From NCBI GenBank assembly GCA_029262115.1, contig JAJCZZ010000091.1, positions 1-64,000 on the forward strand: DNA of 64,000 bases. Reading direction: 5' to 3'. How positions within the stretch are numbered: position 1 is the first letter of the stretch; the number at the start of each line of letters is the position of its first letter. The notes under the pieces were generated by a model that had not been told where the DNA came from, ran no database searches, and was given only the letters and a program-made list of their open reading frames with translations. Source of the DNA: Gemmatimonadota bacterium. GTDB lineage: Bacteria > Gemmatimonadota > Gemmatimonadetes > Longimicrobiales > Gaopeijiaceae. Both the position numbers and the translations under genes were made by a program. Positions 19,606 to 27,311 of this stretch are shown one piece after another.

Positions 19606-20808
19606 ATGAGAGGACACGCCCCTGAAGGCCGCCTCCGCGGTGCGGCGGCAGTGCTACTCACGGTCGCTGTGGGTTGCACTGCGCCGGACGGACATGAGGT
19701 GTCCGTCACCATTTCTGATTCGCTGGGAGTCAGGATGGCGGACGTGGTGTCGCTGGAGGGGCTCGACCTCCCGGAGTGGAAGGTGAGCCGACTCCTTCGG
19801 ACCGACCCTGACGCGGTGCCATTGCTCACCGTCGAAGACGGCGTCTTCTTGCCGGACGGTGGCCTCTTGCTCGTCAACCTCGGCACATCCGAATTGGTGC
19901 GTCTCGGTCCGGACGGGACGGAGGTCCGCCGTATCGGGCGGGCTGGAGACGGTCCCGGCGAGTTCCGTTGGCCGAGTTGGCTGGAGCTTCAGGGCGAGTC
20001 CATCGCAGTGTACGACAAGGCTCTTCGCCGATTGACGACGTTGGGACCGGAGTTCGAGGTCACCCATACCCGCCGGGTCGACGGGGGGGACGAGTTCATA
20101 CCGTTGGCGCCGTTGACGATGGCGGGGGATACGCTGATTGCCGTTCACGGCGTGAGCGGGCACGTCCGATCACAGGGCGAGATCCGTGACACGACTCCGC
20201 TGTACCGAGGGTTCGGGGACGGAACCTTGGATACGATAGGACTCTGGCCCGGTGAGGAACGCGCGTTCGCGACTGTACCACAAGGCCGTCTGGTCGTGCC
20301 TATCGTTTACGGGAGAACTCTCGTTGCGTCCGGCCGCAACGGCGCAACGGTAATCTCGTCGACGGACTCGTTGGCGATTCGGCGGTATGACCGAACGGGG
20401 CGTCTTTTGTGGCGGACAGGCGCCTCGGCCCCGCCCGAGGAAGTCGGGTCGAGGGAGGTGGAGGCGTATCGCGCGGCTCTTGTGGAGGCACTTCCGTTAC
20501 GGACGATCGACACAGAGACCGCATGGAGCAGCGGGCCGGTCAGGTCGACGGTGCCGCCGTTGGGTGCGCTGCTGCTGGACTCCGCCGGGCGGACCTGGAT
20601 TGGGGAGGCTTCACGTCCGGGTCAACGGCGCCGGAGATGGACGGTGCTCGACACGGACGGCACACCGATCGGGCGGGTCCGACTGCCGTCTCAGTTCCGT
20701 GCCTGGCCCAACAAGGTGGAACTCCTGGACGTCTCTGCCGACCGCATCGCGCTTCTCCTCCGCACGGACCTGGATGAGGAATTTGTTGAAGTGTGGCGGA
20801 TTCGTTGA
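19606..20808 (+). CDS. Secreted lipoprotein with six-bladed beta-propeller repeats
   Basis: This is a 400-residue putative lipoprotein with leader MRGHAPEGRLRGAAAVLLTVAVGC. The propeller signature GRAGDGPGEFRWPSWL occurs near residue 110. Later blades contain VYDKALRRLTTLGPEFEV and IGRVRLPSQF. The start at ATG 19606 places the lipobox correctly; the frame is open far upstream into tyrS antisense and that part is discounted. It is a paralogue of the proteins at 6494, 58523 and 59674. Function is unknown, probably envelope-located binding or scaffolding. Confidence 0.83.
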   Translation: MRGHAPEGRLRGAAAVLLTVAVGCTAPDGHEVSVTISDSLGVRMADVVSLEGLDLPEWKVSRLLRTDPDAVPLLTVEDGVFLPDGGLLLVNLGTSELVRLGPDGTEVRRIGRAGDGPGEFRWPSWLELQGESIAVYDKALRRLTTLGPEFEVTHTRRVDGGDEFIPLAPLTMAGDTLIAVHGVSGHVRSQGEIRDTTPLYRGFGDGTLDTIGLWPGEERAFATVPQGRLVVPIVYGRTLVASGRNGATVISSTDSLAIRRYDRTGRLLWRTGASAPPEEVGSREVEAYRAALVEALPLRTIDTETAWSSGPVRSTVPPLGALLLDSAGRTWIGEASRPGQRRRRWTVLDTDGTPIGRVRLPSQFRAWPNKVELLDVSADRIALLLRTDLDEEFVEVWRIR

Positions 20809-20900
20809 GCGGCCTCGCAGATGCGCCGCGAGGCCGAAAAAGTTGGGCGGCAGCCTCAGGCGGCGGATCCTTGGACGCGGACCGCCCTCGTGGTCTCAAG

Positions 20901-21449
20901 GTGATCCGCCAGCCCTCGGTGCCACGATTCCTGGCAGCGATGCTCATCGCGGCGCTGTCTGCCTGTCAAGCGCTGCCCGCGCATTCGACCAGTCCTGACA
21001 CGGGGCCGTACCGATCGGGCGCCCTCCGCCCCGGAGACCTTCGCGACGTGCAGATCTACACGGCCGCCTCCGCCTTTTTCGCGGAGGCGCTGACCGTCGG
21101 CCTGGGGAATGAGTGGATGTGCCCTCGCTCCTGGACCGACGCGGGCGGACGGACCGTCAGTTGCCCCGCCGAGACGCAGTCCACAGGGGTATTGGCGGCG
21201 GTCGCGCACGAACTCGGCCTCGCCCTGGCCGAACCAGGCTCGTGCGAGCGCGAGCCCGACAGCCGGCGATTCGTCCACTCCTACCTGACGCCGGTTCACT
21301 ACTCCTCTCCCACTCAGGCGTCCTTCCTCGTGGTCTCGATGTGCGCCGACCCGACACGCCGCTCCTTCCTGCGAGAAGACGAGGTTCACGTCGAACTGCA
21401 AGGAACGCGCTGGACGATGACCGAGGCGCGACTCCGAATGATCACCTGA
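20901..21449 (+). CDS. Hypothetical lipoprotein
   Basis: This is a 182-residue protein starting at GTG 20901. A short leader (VIRQPSVPRFLAAMLIAALSAC) ends in a lipobox ALSAC. The mature protein contains five further cysteines (including MCPRSW, SCPAE, GSCERE and SMCADP), which suggests disulfides. No known family is recognised. It follows the propeller lipoprotein by 92 bases on the same strand and converges with the DinB-like gene, 18 bases between stops. Confidence 0.7.
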   Translation: MIRQPSVPRFLAAMLIAALSACQALPAHSTSPDTGPYRSGALRPGDLRDVQIYTAASAFFAEALTVGLGNEWMCPRSWTDAGGRTVSCPAETQSTGVLAAVAHELGLALAEPGSCEREPDSRRFVHSYLTPVHYSSPTQASFLVVSMCADPTRRSFLREDEVHVELQGTRWTMTEARLRMIT

Positions 21450-21467
21450 GTCGAGAGGCGCCAGTCC

Positions 21468-21995
21468 CTACCAGCCGCGCTCTTTCCTCAGGCGCTCGAT
21501 GACGGACGTGTGGTGCGCGCCGTGCCACGCGTAGAGCTGGAGGAACCAGTCGAGGTCGACCTTGCCGCTCTCGGGGTGGACCACGGTCCGGGCCCAGTCG
21601 CCCTCGTCGAGATGCTCGAGCAGGTGGACCCACCGCTCGTGAAGCCCATCCAGGATCCCGAGCGACGGCTCCACCGCGAGGGAGGCGTCCGCCAGCTCGG
21701 CCCAGCGAGCCTCCTCGTAGCCCGTGATGGTCGGGTTGTCCTCCGTGAGCCCCTTCTTCATGCGCACGATGGCGTTCAGGTGGGAGTCGACGAGGTGGTG
21801 GACGATCTGGCGTGGCGACCACCCGTCCGTCCGGTACGGGGTGTCCAGCTCCGAGTCGTCGAGGCCGGCCACGGCCTCACGGACCCGGTCCGGGAGGTCT
21901 CGGATTTCGTCGATCAGGTCGGTACGGTCACTCGCGGACAGCTTCGAGTCGGACGGCGAAAACTTGCCGGTGGGGTAGCGTAGTTCGTCGGTCAT
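21468..21995 (-). CDS. DinB/YfiT-family putative metal-dependent transferase
   Basis: This 175-residue four-helix-bundle protein matches the YfiT/BstA branch of the DinB superfamily. It starts MTDELRYPTGKFSPSD, and shows the usual three-His metal ligands in QIVHHLVDSH and LYAWHGAHHTSVI. Family members transfer thiols (bacillithiol, mycothiol) or hydrolyse small substrates with a bound metal. It is the last gene of a four-gene minus-strand set. Its ATG overlaps the VOC stop by 4 bases (ATGA), indicating coupled translation. Confidence 0.88.
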   Translation of the reverse strand: MTDELRYPTGKFSPSDSKLSASDRTDLIDEIRDLPDRVREAVAGLDDSELDTPYRTDGWSPRQIVHHLVDSHLNAIVRMKKGLTEDNPTITGYEEARWAELADASLAVEPSLGILDGLHERWVHLLEHLDEGDWARTVVHPESGKVDLDWFLQLYAWHGAHHTSVIERLRKERGW

Positions 21996-22462
21996 CGGAT
22001 GTCTCGGCTGAAGGGTGAGGAGTCGTCTGAAGGGTCGGCATTTTCGCTGCTCACTCGCACGGATAGCTCGACGAGGTTGCCGTCGGGGTCGCGAATGTAC
22101 AGCGAACGGAGCGGTCCCGCGGCCCCGGTCCGCTCCACGGGGCCCGACTCGATGGGAACACCCCACTCCGTCAGCCCGGCGATGATGTCGGATACCGGAC
22201 CCTCGACCAGCAGGCAGATATCCGCCGATCCCGGTGTCGGGCGCCGCGCCACCGGGGGTCGGAGGGCGGCACTGTCGTGTACGTTGATCTTCTGGTCGCC
22301 GAAGTGGAGGGCGAATCGGGCGTCACCGTACGGCCGGGCAGCCATGCCCAGCACGTCCACGTAGAAGCGACACGTGCGCTCGAGGTCGCCCACGGTCAGG
22401 ACGAGGTGATCGAGCGCGAGCGGCCGGACCGCCGACCGCGACGGGCGGGAGGCGCTCACCAT
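21992..22462 (-). CDS. VOC (glyoxalase/dioxygenase superfamily) protein
   Basis: This is a 156-residue protein with two beta-alpha-beta-beta-beta units: LDHLVLTVGDLERTCRFYVDVLGMA followed by LRSLYIRDPDGNLVELSVR. Likely metal ligands are H in LDHLV and E in NLVELS. A C-terminal extension (SSENADPSDDSSPFSRDIR) is hydrophilic. It resembles 'virulence' VOC/bleomycin-resistance-like proteins, but the substrate is unknown. It overlaps PhzF by 7 bases and DinB by 4. With a neighbouring thiol-transferase-like gene, small-molecule detoxification is plausible. Confidence 0.9.
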   Translation of the reverse strand: MVSASRPSRSAVRPLALDHLVLTVGDLERTCRFYVDVLGMAARPYGDARFALHFGDQKINVHDSAALRPPVARRPTPGSADICLLVEGPVSDIIAGLTEWGVPIESGPVERTGAAGPLRSLYIRDPDGNLVELSVRVSSENADPSDDSSPFSRDIR

Positions 22463-23358
22463 TCGAGCTCCATGAAGGCGTCGAACACGGGCACGACGAA
22501 GCCGCCCACGTCGACAGCCGTCCGGTCCGGATGCACCCGCGTCCACACCCGCCCGTCGCGTCGCAGCCCCCCGCCCATCGCGGACCAGAACCCGGAGAGA
22601 GCGACGTCAGCCCACGCGCTCCCCCTGGCGGTGAGGTACGCCCCGAGAGGGCCGTGACCGGATCCGTTCACGGGATCCTCGGGCACGCCGATGGCCGGAC
22701 CGAACATGCGTGCCTCAGTGAACGCTCCATCCGGCGTGCCTTCGGTAGCGAAGACGAAGACACCACCGACCCCGACGTCCTCGCTGAGGATGCGGAGCGC
22801 GCCCATATCCGGAGTGATGGCCCGAAGGACATCGACGTGTGCGATCGGAACCATGATCTTGGCGTGTCCCGTGCCCACCGGCTGGATCGGCCAGCCTTCC
22901 CGAACGTTCTCGGGGGCAATTCCGAGCGCCCGCATGAGCTGAGCGGAATGGTCTCCGCCCAGCGGGTCACCCCATGTCACGGGCCCCTGAACCATCGTGA
23001 GGAAGGGGCCGCCCTCCCGGCGCTCCCACCGGACCTCCCACTCGCCGCCCGCTGCGGTCTGGACGACCCGACCTGACGTGCCATCGCCTTGGAACGCACG
23101 AACGAAGTGCGCCGCGAGCGTGGCATGTCCGCAGATCGGGACCTCTGCCGTCGGCGTGAAGAATCGGACGGGCACGCGACCCTGGTCGTCGCACGCGTGG
23201 ACGAACGCGGTCTCGGACAGGTTCATCTCCCGGGCGATGTCCTGGAGGATCCCGTCCGGGAGGCCGTCCGCGTCGAGAACCACACCGGCCGGATTGCCCC
23301 GAAACCGTGAGCGGGTGAAGACATCCACCTGATGGACGCGAACGGTGCGGCGTGGCAT
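22456..23358 (-). CDS. PhzF family isomerase-like protein
   Basis: This is a 300-residue protein of the PhzF/YddE fold with two diaminopimelate-epimerase-like halves. Diagnostic motifs are VDVFTRSRFRGNPAGVVLDA, the catalytic-region MNLSETAFV, ICGHATLAAHF, and late EDPVNGSGHGPLGAYL. The start MPRRTVRVHQVDVF lies 5 bases after the ADOP permease stop. PhzF in phenazine synthesis isomerises DHHA, but most members, as here with no phz genes, have unknown substrates. Confidence 0.92.
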   Translation of the reverse strand: MPRRTVRVHQVDVFTRSRFRGNPAGVVLDADGLPDGILQDIAREMNLSETAFVHACDDQGRVPVRFFTPTAEVPICGHATLAAHFVRAFQGDGTSGRVVQTAAGGEWEVRWERREGGPFLTMVQGPVTWGDPLGGDHSAQLMRALGIAPENVREGWPIQPVGTGHAKIMVPIAHVDVLRAITPDMGALRILSEDVGVGGVFVFATEGTPDGAFTEARMFGPAIGVPEDPVNGSGHGPLGAYLTARGSAWADVALSGFWSAMGGGLRRDGRVWTRVHPDRTAVDVGGFVVPVFDAFMELEW

Positions 23359-23363
23359 GATCG

Positions 23364-25763
23364 TCACTCCTCCCGTAGGGATCGGACCGGATCCACGCGC
23401 ACGGCTCGCCAGGTCGGAAGGGCGCTGGCGGCAAGGCCTACACCCACGGTCAGGAGCGCCGCGATGGGGTAGGCCCATGACGGGGGCGTGAGGGGCTCGT
23501 CGAGCGCCGAGGTGAGCGTGCCCAGGAGAAGCGGACCGAGGATGAGGCCGAGCACGAGGCCGGCTATGAGGAGGGTCATGCCACCGCGAAGCACGAGCGC
23601 CATCACCCCGGTCGTTCGTGCCCCGAGGGCCAGCCGCAGGCCGACTTCGCGCGTACGTTCTTGCACGGTACGCGCCATGACGCCGTACACGCCCAGAGCG
23701 AGTAGAAGAAGGCCGCCTACCGCGAAGCCGGCCAGAAGGCGACCGGACGCCCTCTGCTCGGAGATCGAGTCGGCGAGCAGGGACTCCAGGGTGGCCGCGC
23801 GGACCAACGGGGTCCGGCTATCGACCTGCGCCAGCACCTTGCGCGCCTCCGCCAGAAGCGTCGAAGCATCGCGGTCTCCGCGGATGACCACACTCATCTC
23901 CCGTCCGAGCCGCGTATCCTGTTGCCCGAACGGAAAGTAGACGGTGGCGCCGATCTCCGTGTCGAGACCGGAGTCCCGCACGTCGTCAACCACGCCGACC
24001 ACCATCATCCAGGGGAAGTCGCTGTCGTACGTGCGCCGCTTGATCCGCCGGCCGATCGGCTCCGCTCCGGGCCAGTACTTGTCCGCGAACGCTCGGCTGA
24101 CCACGATCACGGGGGCGCCGTCTGGCCCGTCAGAGGTCTCGATCCCTCGACCTGCGAGTAACGGCACGCCCAGCGCCTCGAAGTACCCGGGGGTAACCAG
24201 CCGGCCGCGGGCCACTTCGAACGCGTTCGGGTCCGCCGGAGGATGGTCCTCCACGGACAGCGCCCAGTTGACGCCCGGATCGCCCACCGGAAGCACGTCC
24301 GAACTTCCGACAGCGCGCACGCCCGGCACCGCGCGAAGGGCCTCTTCAAGCTGGCCCACGAAGCTGATACGCTGGGGGAACGTCCCATATCGGTCTTCCG
24401 AGATCGGAACCCGCAGCGTCACGGCGCCTTCCGCTCGGAAGCCGGGGTCGACCCGCACGAGCCCGAACAGTCGATCGACGCTGGCCGACGCCGCAAGAAC
24501 GAGAAGGACGCCGAGCACCGCCTGCGCCACGACCACACCGGCCTGGACCTGTCGGTCCCGCCGGGTGCCCGTGCCTCCACGGGTGCCACGGAGGAGGCTG
24601 GCCGGAGACACGCGCATGGACAGCAGTGCCGGGCCGACCGAAAAGAGGGCGGCCGTAACCAACGCGACGACCGCCGTGAAGACAAGGACACGCAGGTCGG
24701 CCACCGCGGCGGCCTCCCCCGGCGGCGGCGCGGATAGCATCGCCGCGAGACGCGGGACCGCGAGCGCCGCGCCCGCCGCTCCAAGCGCGGTGCCCACGCC
24801 GGCTAGTACAGCCCCCTCCACAAGCGTCTCCTTGAGGATCCGGCCTCGCGTGGCACCCAGCGCCGCGCGCAGAGCGACGCTACGGCTCTGCTTTCGGACG
24901 CGGACGAGGAACAGGCCGGCGACGTTCGCGCAGGCCACCGTCAGGAAGACGGCGACCGCCAACATGAGCGCAACCAGGACCGAGCGGCTGTTCGTCACGA
25001 ACGGCGTCCGTAGATCGTCGACCGCGATGCCACGTCCACCGTTGTTGGCCGGATACAGACTCTCGAGCGAGCGGGCGACCCGATCCATGTCCTGTTGCCC
25101 GGACGCAATCGAGGTGGCCGGCCGGAGTCGACCGACCACCTGGAGCATTCCGCCGTGCCGCTCGTTGTCGGGGGCGTTCTCCGCCAGGTAGGGGAGCCAG
25201 ACGTCCGTCGAAGGTGGGAACGCCTGGGCGTCGGCGACCACGCCGACCACCTCGGTCGGCGATCCTCCCAGGTCGAGCACCCGACCGAGCACGCTCGGGT
25301 CGGCACCGAAGACGCGCGTCCACGCGCCCTCCGACAGGACCGCGACGCCCGGAAGGTCGTCCGAGCGCAGCGTGCGTCCGCGAATCGGCCCCACCCCCAG
25401 CGTGGCGAACAAGCCGGGCGACACGCGGGCGCCCTGGAGTCGGGTTGCCTCCCCCTCGCCCATGAGGTCGACGGTCTCTGACCGCACGGCGTCGAGCGAT
25501 GAGAACGTGCGATTGTCCCAACGCATCTCCACGAAGTTCGCCGGCGATACCCCGAGCCTCTGAGGACCCTGCGCGGGAATGGTGGCGCGCACCAGGGTGA
25601 GCTCCGACGGTTCGGGATACGGAAGCGGGCGGAGGAGTACGGTGTCGACGAGGGTGAAGACCGCCGTGGTCGCCCCCACTCCCGCCGCCAGACAGAACAC
25701 GACGAGGGTGTAGAAGCCCCACTGCGACCGCACGCGCGCCACGATCCGGTTGACCAGGGTCAT
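23364..25763 (-). CDS. ADOP-family ABC transporter permease (no prefix domain)
   Basis: This ~799-residue permease has two MacB-core/FtsX units. The first begins LVNRIVARVRSQWGFYTLVVFCLAAGVGATTAVF; the last ends ALPTWRAVRVDPVRSLREE. It lacks the cytoplasmic prefix and the PadR partner of the other two ADOP genes here. ATG 25763 is preferred over 25772: GGAGG sits directly against the upstream ATG but nine bases before this one. Three genes follow within overlaps or 5 bases (phzF, VOC, DinB), suggesting one transcript from the AT-rich region near 25,860-25,900. Confidence 0.9.
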   Translation of the reverse strand: MTLVNRIVARVRSQWGFYTLVVFCLAAGVGATTAVFTLVDTVLLRPLPYPEPSELTLVRATIPAQGPQRLGVSPANFVEMRWDNRTFSSLDAVRSETVDLMGEGEATRLQGARVSPGLFATLGVGPIRGRTLRSDDLPGVAVLSEGAWTRVFGADPSVLGRVLDLGGSPTEVVGVVADAQAFPPSTDVWLPYLAENAPDNERHGGMLQVVGRLRPATSIASGQQDMDRVARSLESLYPANNGGRGIAVDDLRTPFVTNSRSVLVALMLAVAVFLTVACANVAGLFLVRVRKQSRSVALRAALGATRGRILKETLVEGAVLAGVGTALGAAGAALAVPRLAAMLSAPPPGEAAAVADLRVLVFTAVVALVTAALFSVGPALLSMRVSPASLLRGTRGGTGTRRDRQVQAGVVVAQAVLGVLLVLAASASVDRLFGLVRVDPGFRAEGAVTLRVPISEDRYGTFPQRISFVGQLEEALRAVPGVRAVGSSDVLPVGDPGVNWALSVEDHPPADPNAFEVARGRLVTPGYFEALGVPLLAGRGIETSDGPDGAPVIVVSRAFADKYWPGAEPIGRRIKRRTYDSDFPWMMVVGVVDDVRDSGLDTEIGATVYFPFGQQDTRLGREMSVVIRGDRDASTLLAEARKVLAQVDSRTPLVRAATLESLLADSISEQRASGRLLAGFAVGGLLLLALGVYGVMARTVQERTREVGLRLALGARTTGVMALVLRGGMTLLIAGLVLGLILGPLLLGTLTSALDEPLTPPSWAYPIAALLTVGVGLAASALPTWRAVRVDPVRSLREE

Positions 25764-25843
25764 CGTCGTCATCCTCCACTCACCATGTTCGTTCGAGGGC
25801 GGGCAGGTCCCACCCCCTCGTGGGAAGAACGGTCGCGCAACGC

Positions 25844-25885
25844 GTGCCATGCGCCTAATGCATATATTGGCTATGTGGCATGCGG
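25844..25885. promoter_or_regulatory. Direct repeat pair upstream of ADOP operon
   Basis: GTGCCATGCGC (25844-25854) and GTGGCATGCGG (25875-25885) are direct repeats (9 of 11 identical) spaced 31 bp, close to three helical turns. They bracket an AT-rich stretch (CCTAATGCATATATTGG) that could hold the minus-strand -10 region. A helix-phased regulator site is possible. Confidence 0.4.
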
Positions 25886-25960
25886 ATATTTGATGCTTAC
25901 GGAGGGAGTGTCGTACCGTTGGGGGGAGGGGGCCCGGTCGGAAATGGTGGAGGGAGGTGG

Positions 25961-26292
25961 GGAGGAGGGCCACCGGTGAAGGTGGGAGCCGTGGTGGCGT
26001 GGACGAGAGCCACCGGTGAAGGAGGGAGCCAGCCGCTGGCCCGAGGAGAGGGTCCCGGGTCGCCGACGGGCTCCCGCCGCCGACTCCATCACGCCTGACC
26101 CGATATAGCGTCGGTACGGCTACAGTCGTCGGCCCCGCCCACCACTCCATCACGCCAGACCCGAAATAGTGCTGGTACGGCGGCCGATCGAGCGGGGCGA
26201 CGACCACATGGGCCGCCGATCGAGTCGACCGCTCCGATCGAGCGGGGTGACGACTAGGCGAGGCGACCAGACGGGCGGCCGATCGCGTCGAC
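25961..26292. repeat. Mosaic of three decayed direct-repeat pairs
   Basis: Pair A spans 25961-25990 and 26001-26030 (30 bp, 27 identical, period 40; core CCACCGGTGAAGG). Pair B spans 26083-26120 and 26144-26181 (38 bp, 33 identical, period 61; core CTCCATCACGCC...GGTACGGC). Set C around CCGATCGAGCGGGG recurs at 26184 and 26234 (period 50), with a related CCGATCGNGTCGACC pair at about 26215 and 26279. The order A-A-B-B-C-C looks like successive local duplications. Function is unknown. Confidence 0.8.
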
Positions 26293-26378
26293 CCCGCCGA
26301 TCAGATCAGTCGTTCGCCACACACGCCGTGACCGACGTAAAATGCCGCCCTCGCATCGTCTCACTCGTGCCTACTCCC

Positions 26379-26684
26379 ATGACCTACGAGCAGTTTTACG
26401 CCGTCGTCCGACGGGTCCCGCCCGGTCGCGTGGTCACCTACGGTCAGGTGGCGCACATGGCCGGATTGCCGGGGCGCGCCCGGCAGGTCGGGTACGCCAT
26501 GGCCGCCCTGAGCGGTGAATCGGACGTCCCCTGGCAGCGAGTGGTCAACGCGCGCGGAGAGATCTCGACCCGCTCCGGGGGGTCGCCATTCGGGCGTATC
26601 CAGCGAGTCCTGCTCCAGGAAGAGGGCGTCGAATTCTCCGAGAGTGGGCGAATCGACCTGGAGCGTTATCGCTGGGAGGGGTGA
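26379..26684 (+). CDS. Alkyltransferase-like (ATL) protein
   Basis: This is a 101-residue DNA-binding protein homologous to the C-terminal domain of O6-alkylguanine-DNA alkyltransferase. It keeps VVTYGQVAHMAGLPGRARQVGYAM (helix-turn-helix and Arg finger). The reactive PCHRV motif is replaced by PWQRV at residues 51-55, so Trp52 replaces the acceptor cysteine. Such ATL proteins flip and flag alkylated bases for nucleotide excision repair instead of repairing them. Start MTYEQFYAVV at 26379 fits the family. It stands alone, upstream of padR. Confidence 0.93.
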   Translation: MTYEQFYAVVRRVPPGRVVTYGQVAHMAGLPGRARQVGYAMAALSGESDVPWQRVVNARGEISTRSGGSPFGRIQRVLLQEEGVEFSESGRIDLERYRWEG

Positions 26685-26905
26685 GCGGGCGGATGACCCG
26701 CTCGCCTCCTTCCTCTCCATCCACTCACAGGCTCGCCCTCCACCCACTCACCGGTCGCCCGCCGTCCAACCGCGCGGGATCCGCCTCGAACGGCCCGAAG
26801 AGGGAGGTCCGGCGGCGAACGGCCGGGAGGGAGGAGGTCCTTCCCTCCACCCGCTCGCCCAGTCGCCGGTCGCCCGCTCACCTCTCTCCACCCGTCGGCC
26901 CGACG
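26685..26905. other. Non-coding spacer with a CGGTCGCCCGC repeat
   Basis: No credible gene is seen in this ~220-bp pyrimidine-rich spacer. A short direct repeat around CCGGTCGCCCGC occurs at about 26751 and 26862. The candidate operator for the downstream padR follows. Confidence 0.5.
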
Positions 26906-26928
26906 CAACCCTATTTCAACTAGGGTTG
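26906..26928 (+). promoter_or_regulatory. Candidate PadR operator, perfect 8-bp-arm palindrome
   Basis: CAACCCTA and TAGGGTTG are perfectly complementary arms around TTTCAAC, ending 32 bases before the padR start at 26961. The dyad is AT-richer than its surroundings and well placed for autoregulation of the padR-ADOP operon. Confidence 0.65.
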
Positions 26929-26960
26929 TCTCTCTACCCGGAAGCGAATCCTCAGGCCGG

Positions 26961-27311
26961 ATGGGAACGATGGGTGGAAGCGATCTGTTCACGGGCACGT
27001 TGGAGCTCCTGATTCTCCGAACGCTCGGCCACGAAGCGACGCACGGCTTCGGCGTCGGCCGGGTGCTGCGTGAGGGCTCGAGCGGGGTCCTCGACGTCGC
27101 GGAGGGCGTGCTGTATCCCGCACTCCATCGCCTCGAGGAGCGGGGTCTGGTCACAGCGGACTGGCGGCGAACCGACCGCGGACGGCGTGCGAAGTTCTAC
27201 GAGCTGACCGCCGCGGGACGCGACCGGCTGCGCGCTGCAGAGCAGGAGTGGCGCCGCCACACCGCGGCGGTCGACGGGATCCTCGCGCCACGGCCCGGAG
27301 ACGGGTCATGA
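26961..27311 (+). CDS. PadR-family transcriptional regulator
   Basis: This is a 116-residue winged-helix repressor. It shows LFTGTLELLILRTLGHEATHGFGVGRVL, the recognition stretch VAEGVLYPALHRLEERGLV and the wing RAKFYELTAAGRDRL, a standard PadR layout with a short C-terminal helix. Its stop overlaps the ADOP start by 4 bases (ATGA). An in-frame second ATG (MGGSDLF) is a possible alternative start. It probably represses its own operon through the palindrome at 26906-26928. Confidence 0.95.
   Translation: MGTMGGSDLFTGTLELLILRTLGHEATHGFGVGRVLREGSSGVLDVAEGVLYPALHRLEERGLVTADWRRTDRGRRAKFYELTAAGRDRLRAAEQEWRRHTAAVDGILAPRPGDGS

Larger units (their letters stand above)
25773..26378. other. Gene-free repeat-rich interval
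   Basis: This ~600 bp stretch lies between divergent genes and shows no credible coding frame. It holds a short AT-rich block (25856-25900) likely to contain the ADOP promoter, followed by several families of decayed direct repeats described separately. The long frame that runs through it to the alkyltransferase-like gene has no recognisable protein before 26379. Confidence 0.7.

Noticed and set aside
25961-26292. CRISPR array
   Set aside because: Repeats are imperfect, occur in unrelated pairs and have no uniform spacer length; no cas genes.
26169-26378. Upstream extension of the ATL gene
   Set aside because: The translation is repeat-derived and Arg-rich; family alignment begins at MTYEQF.
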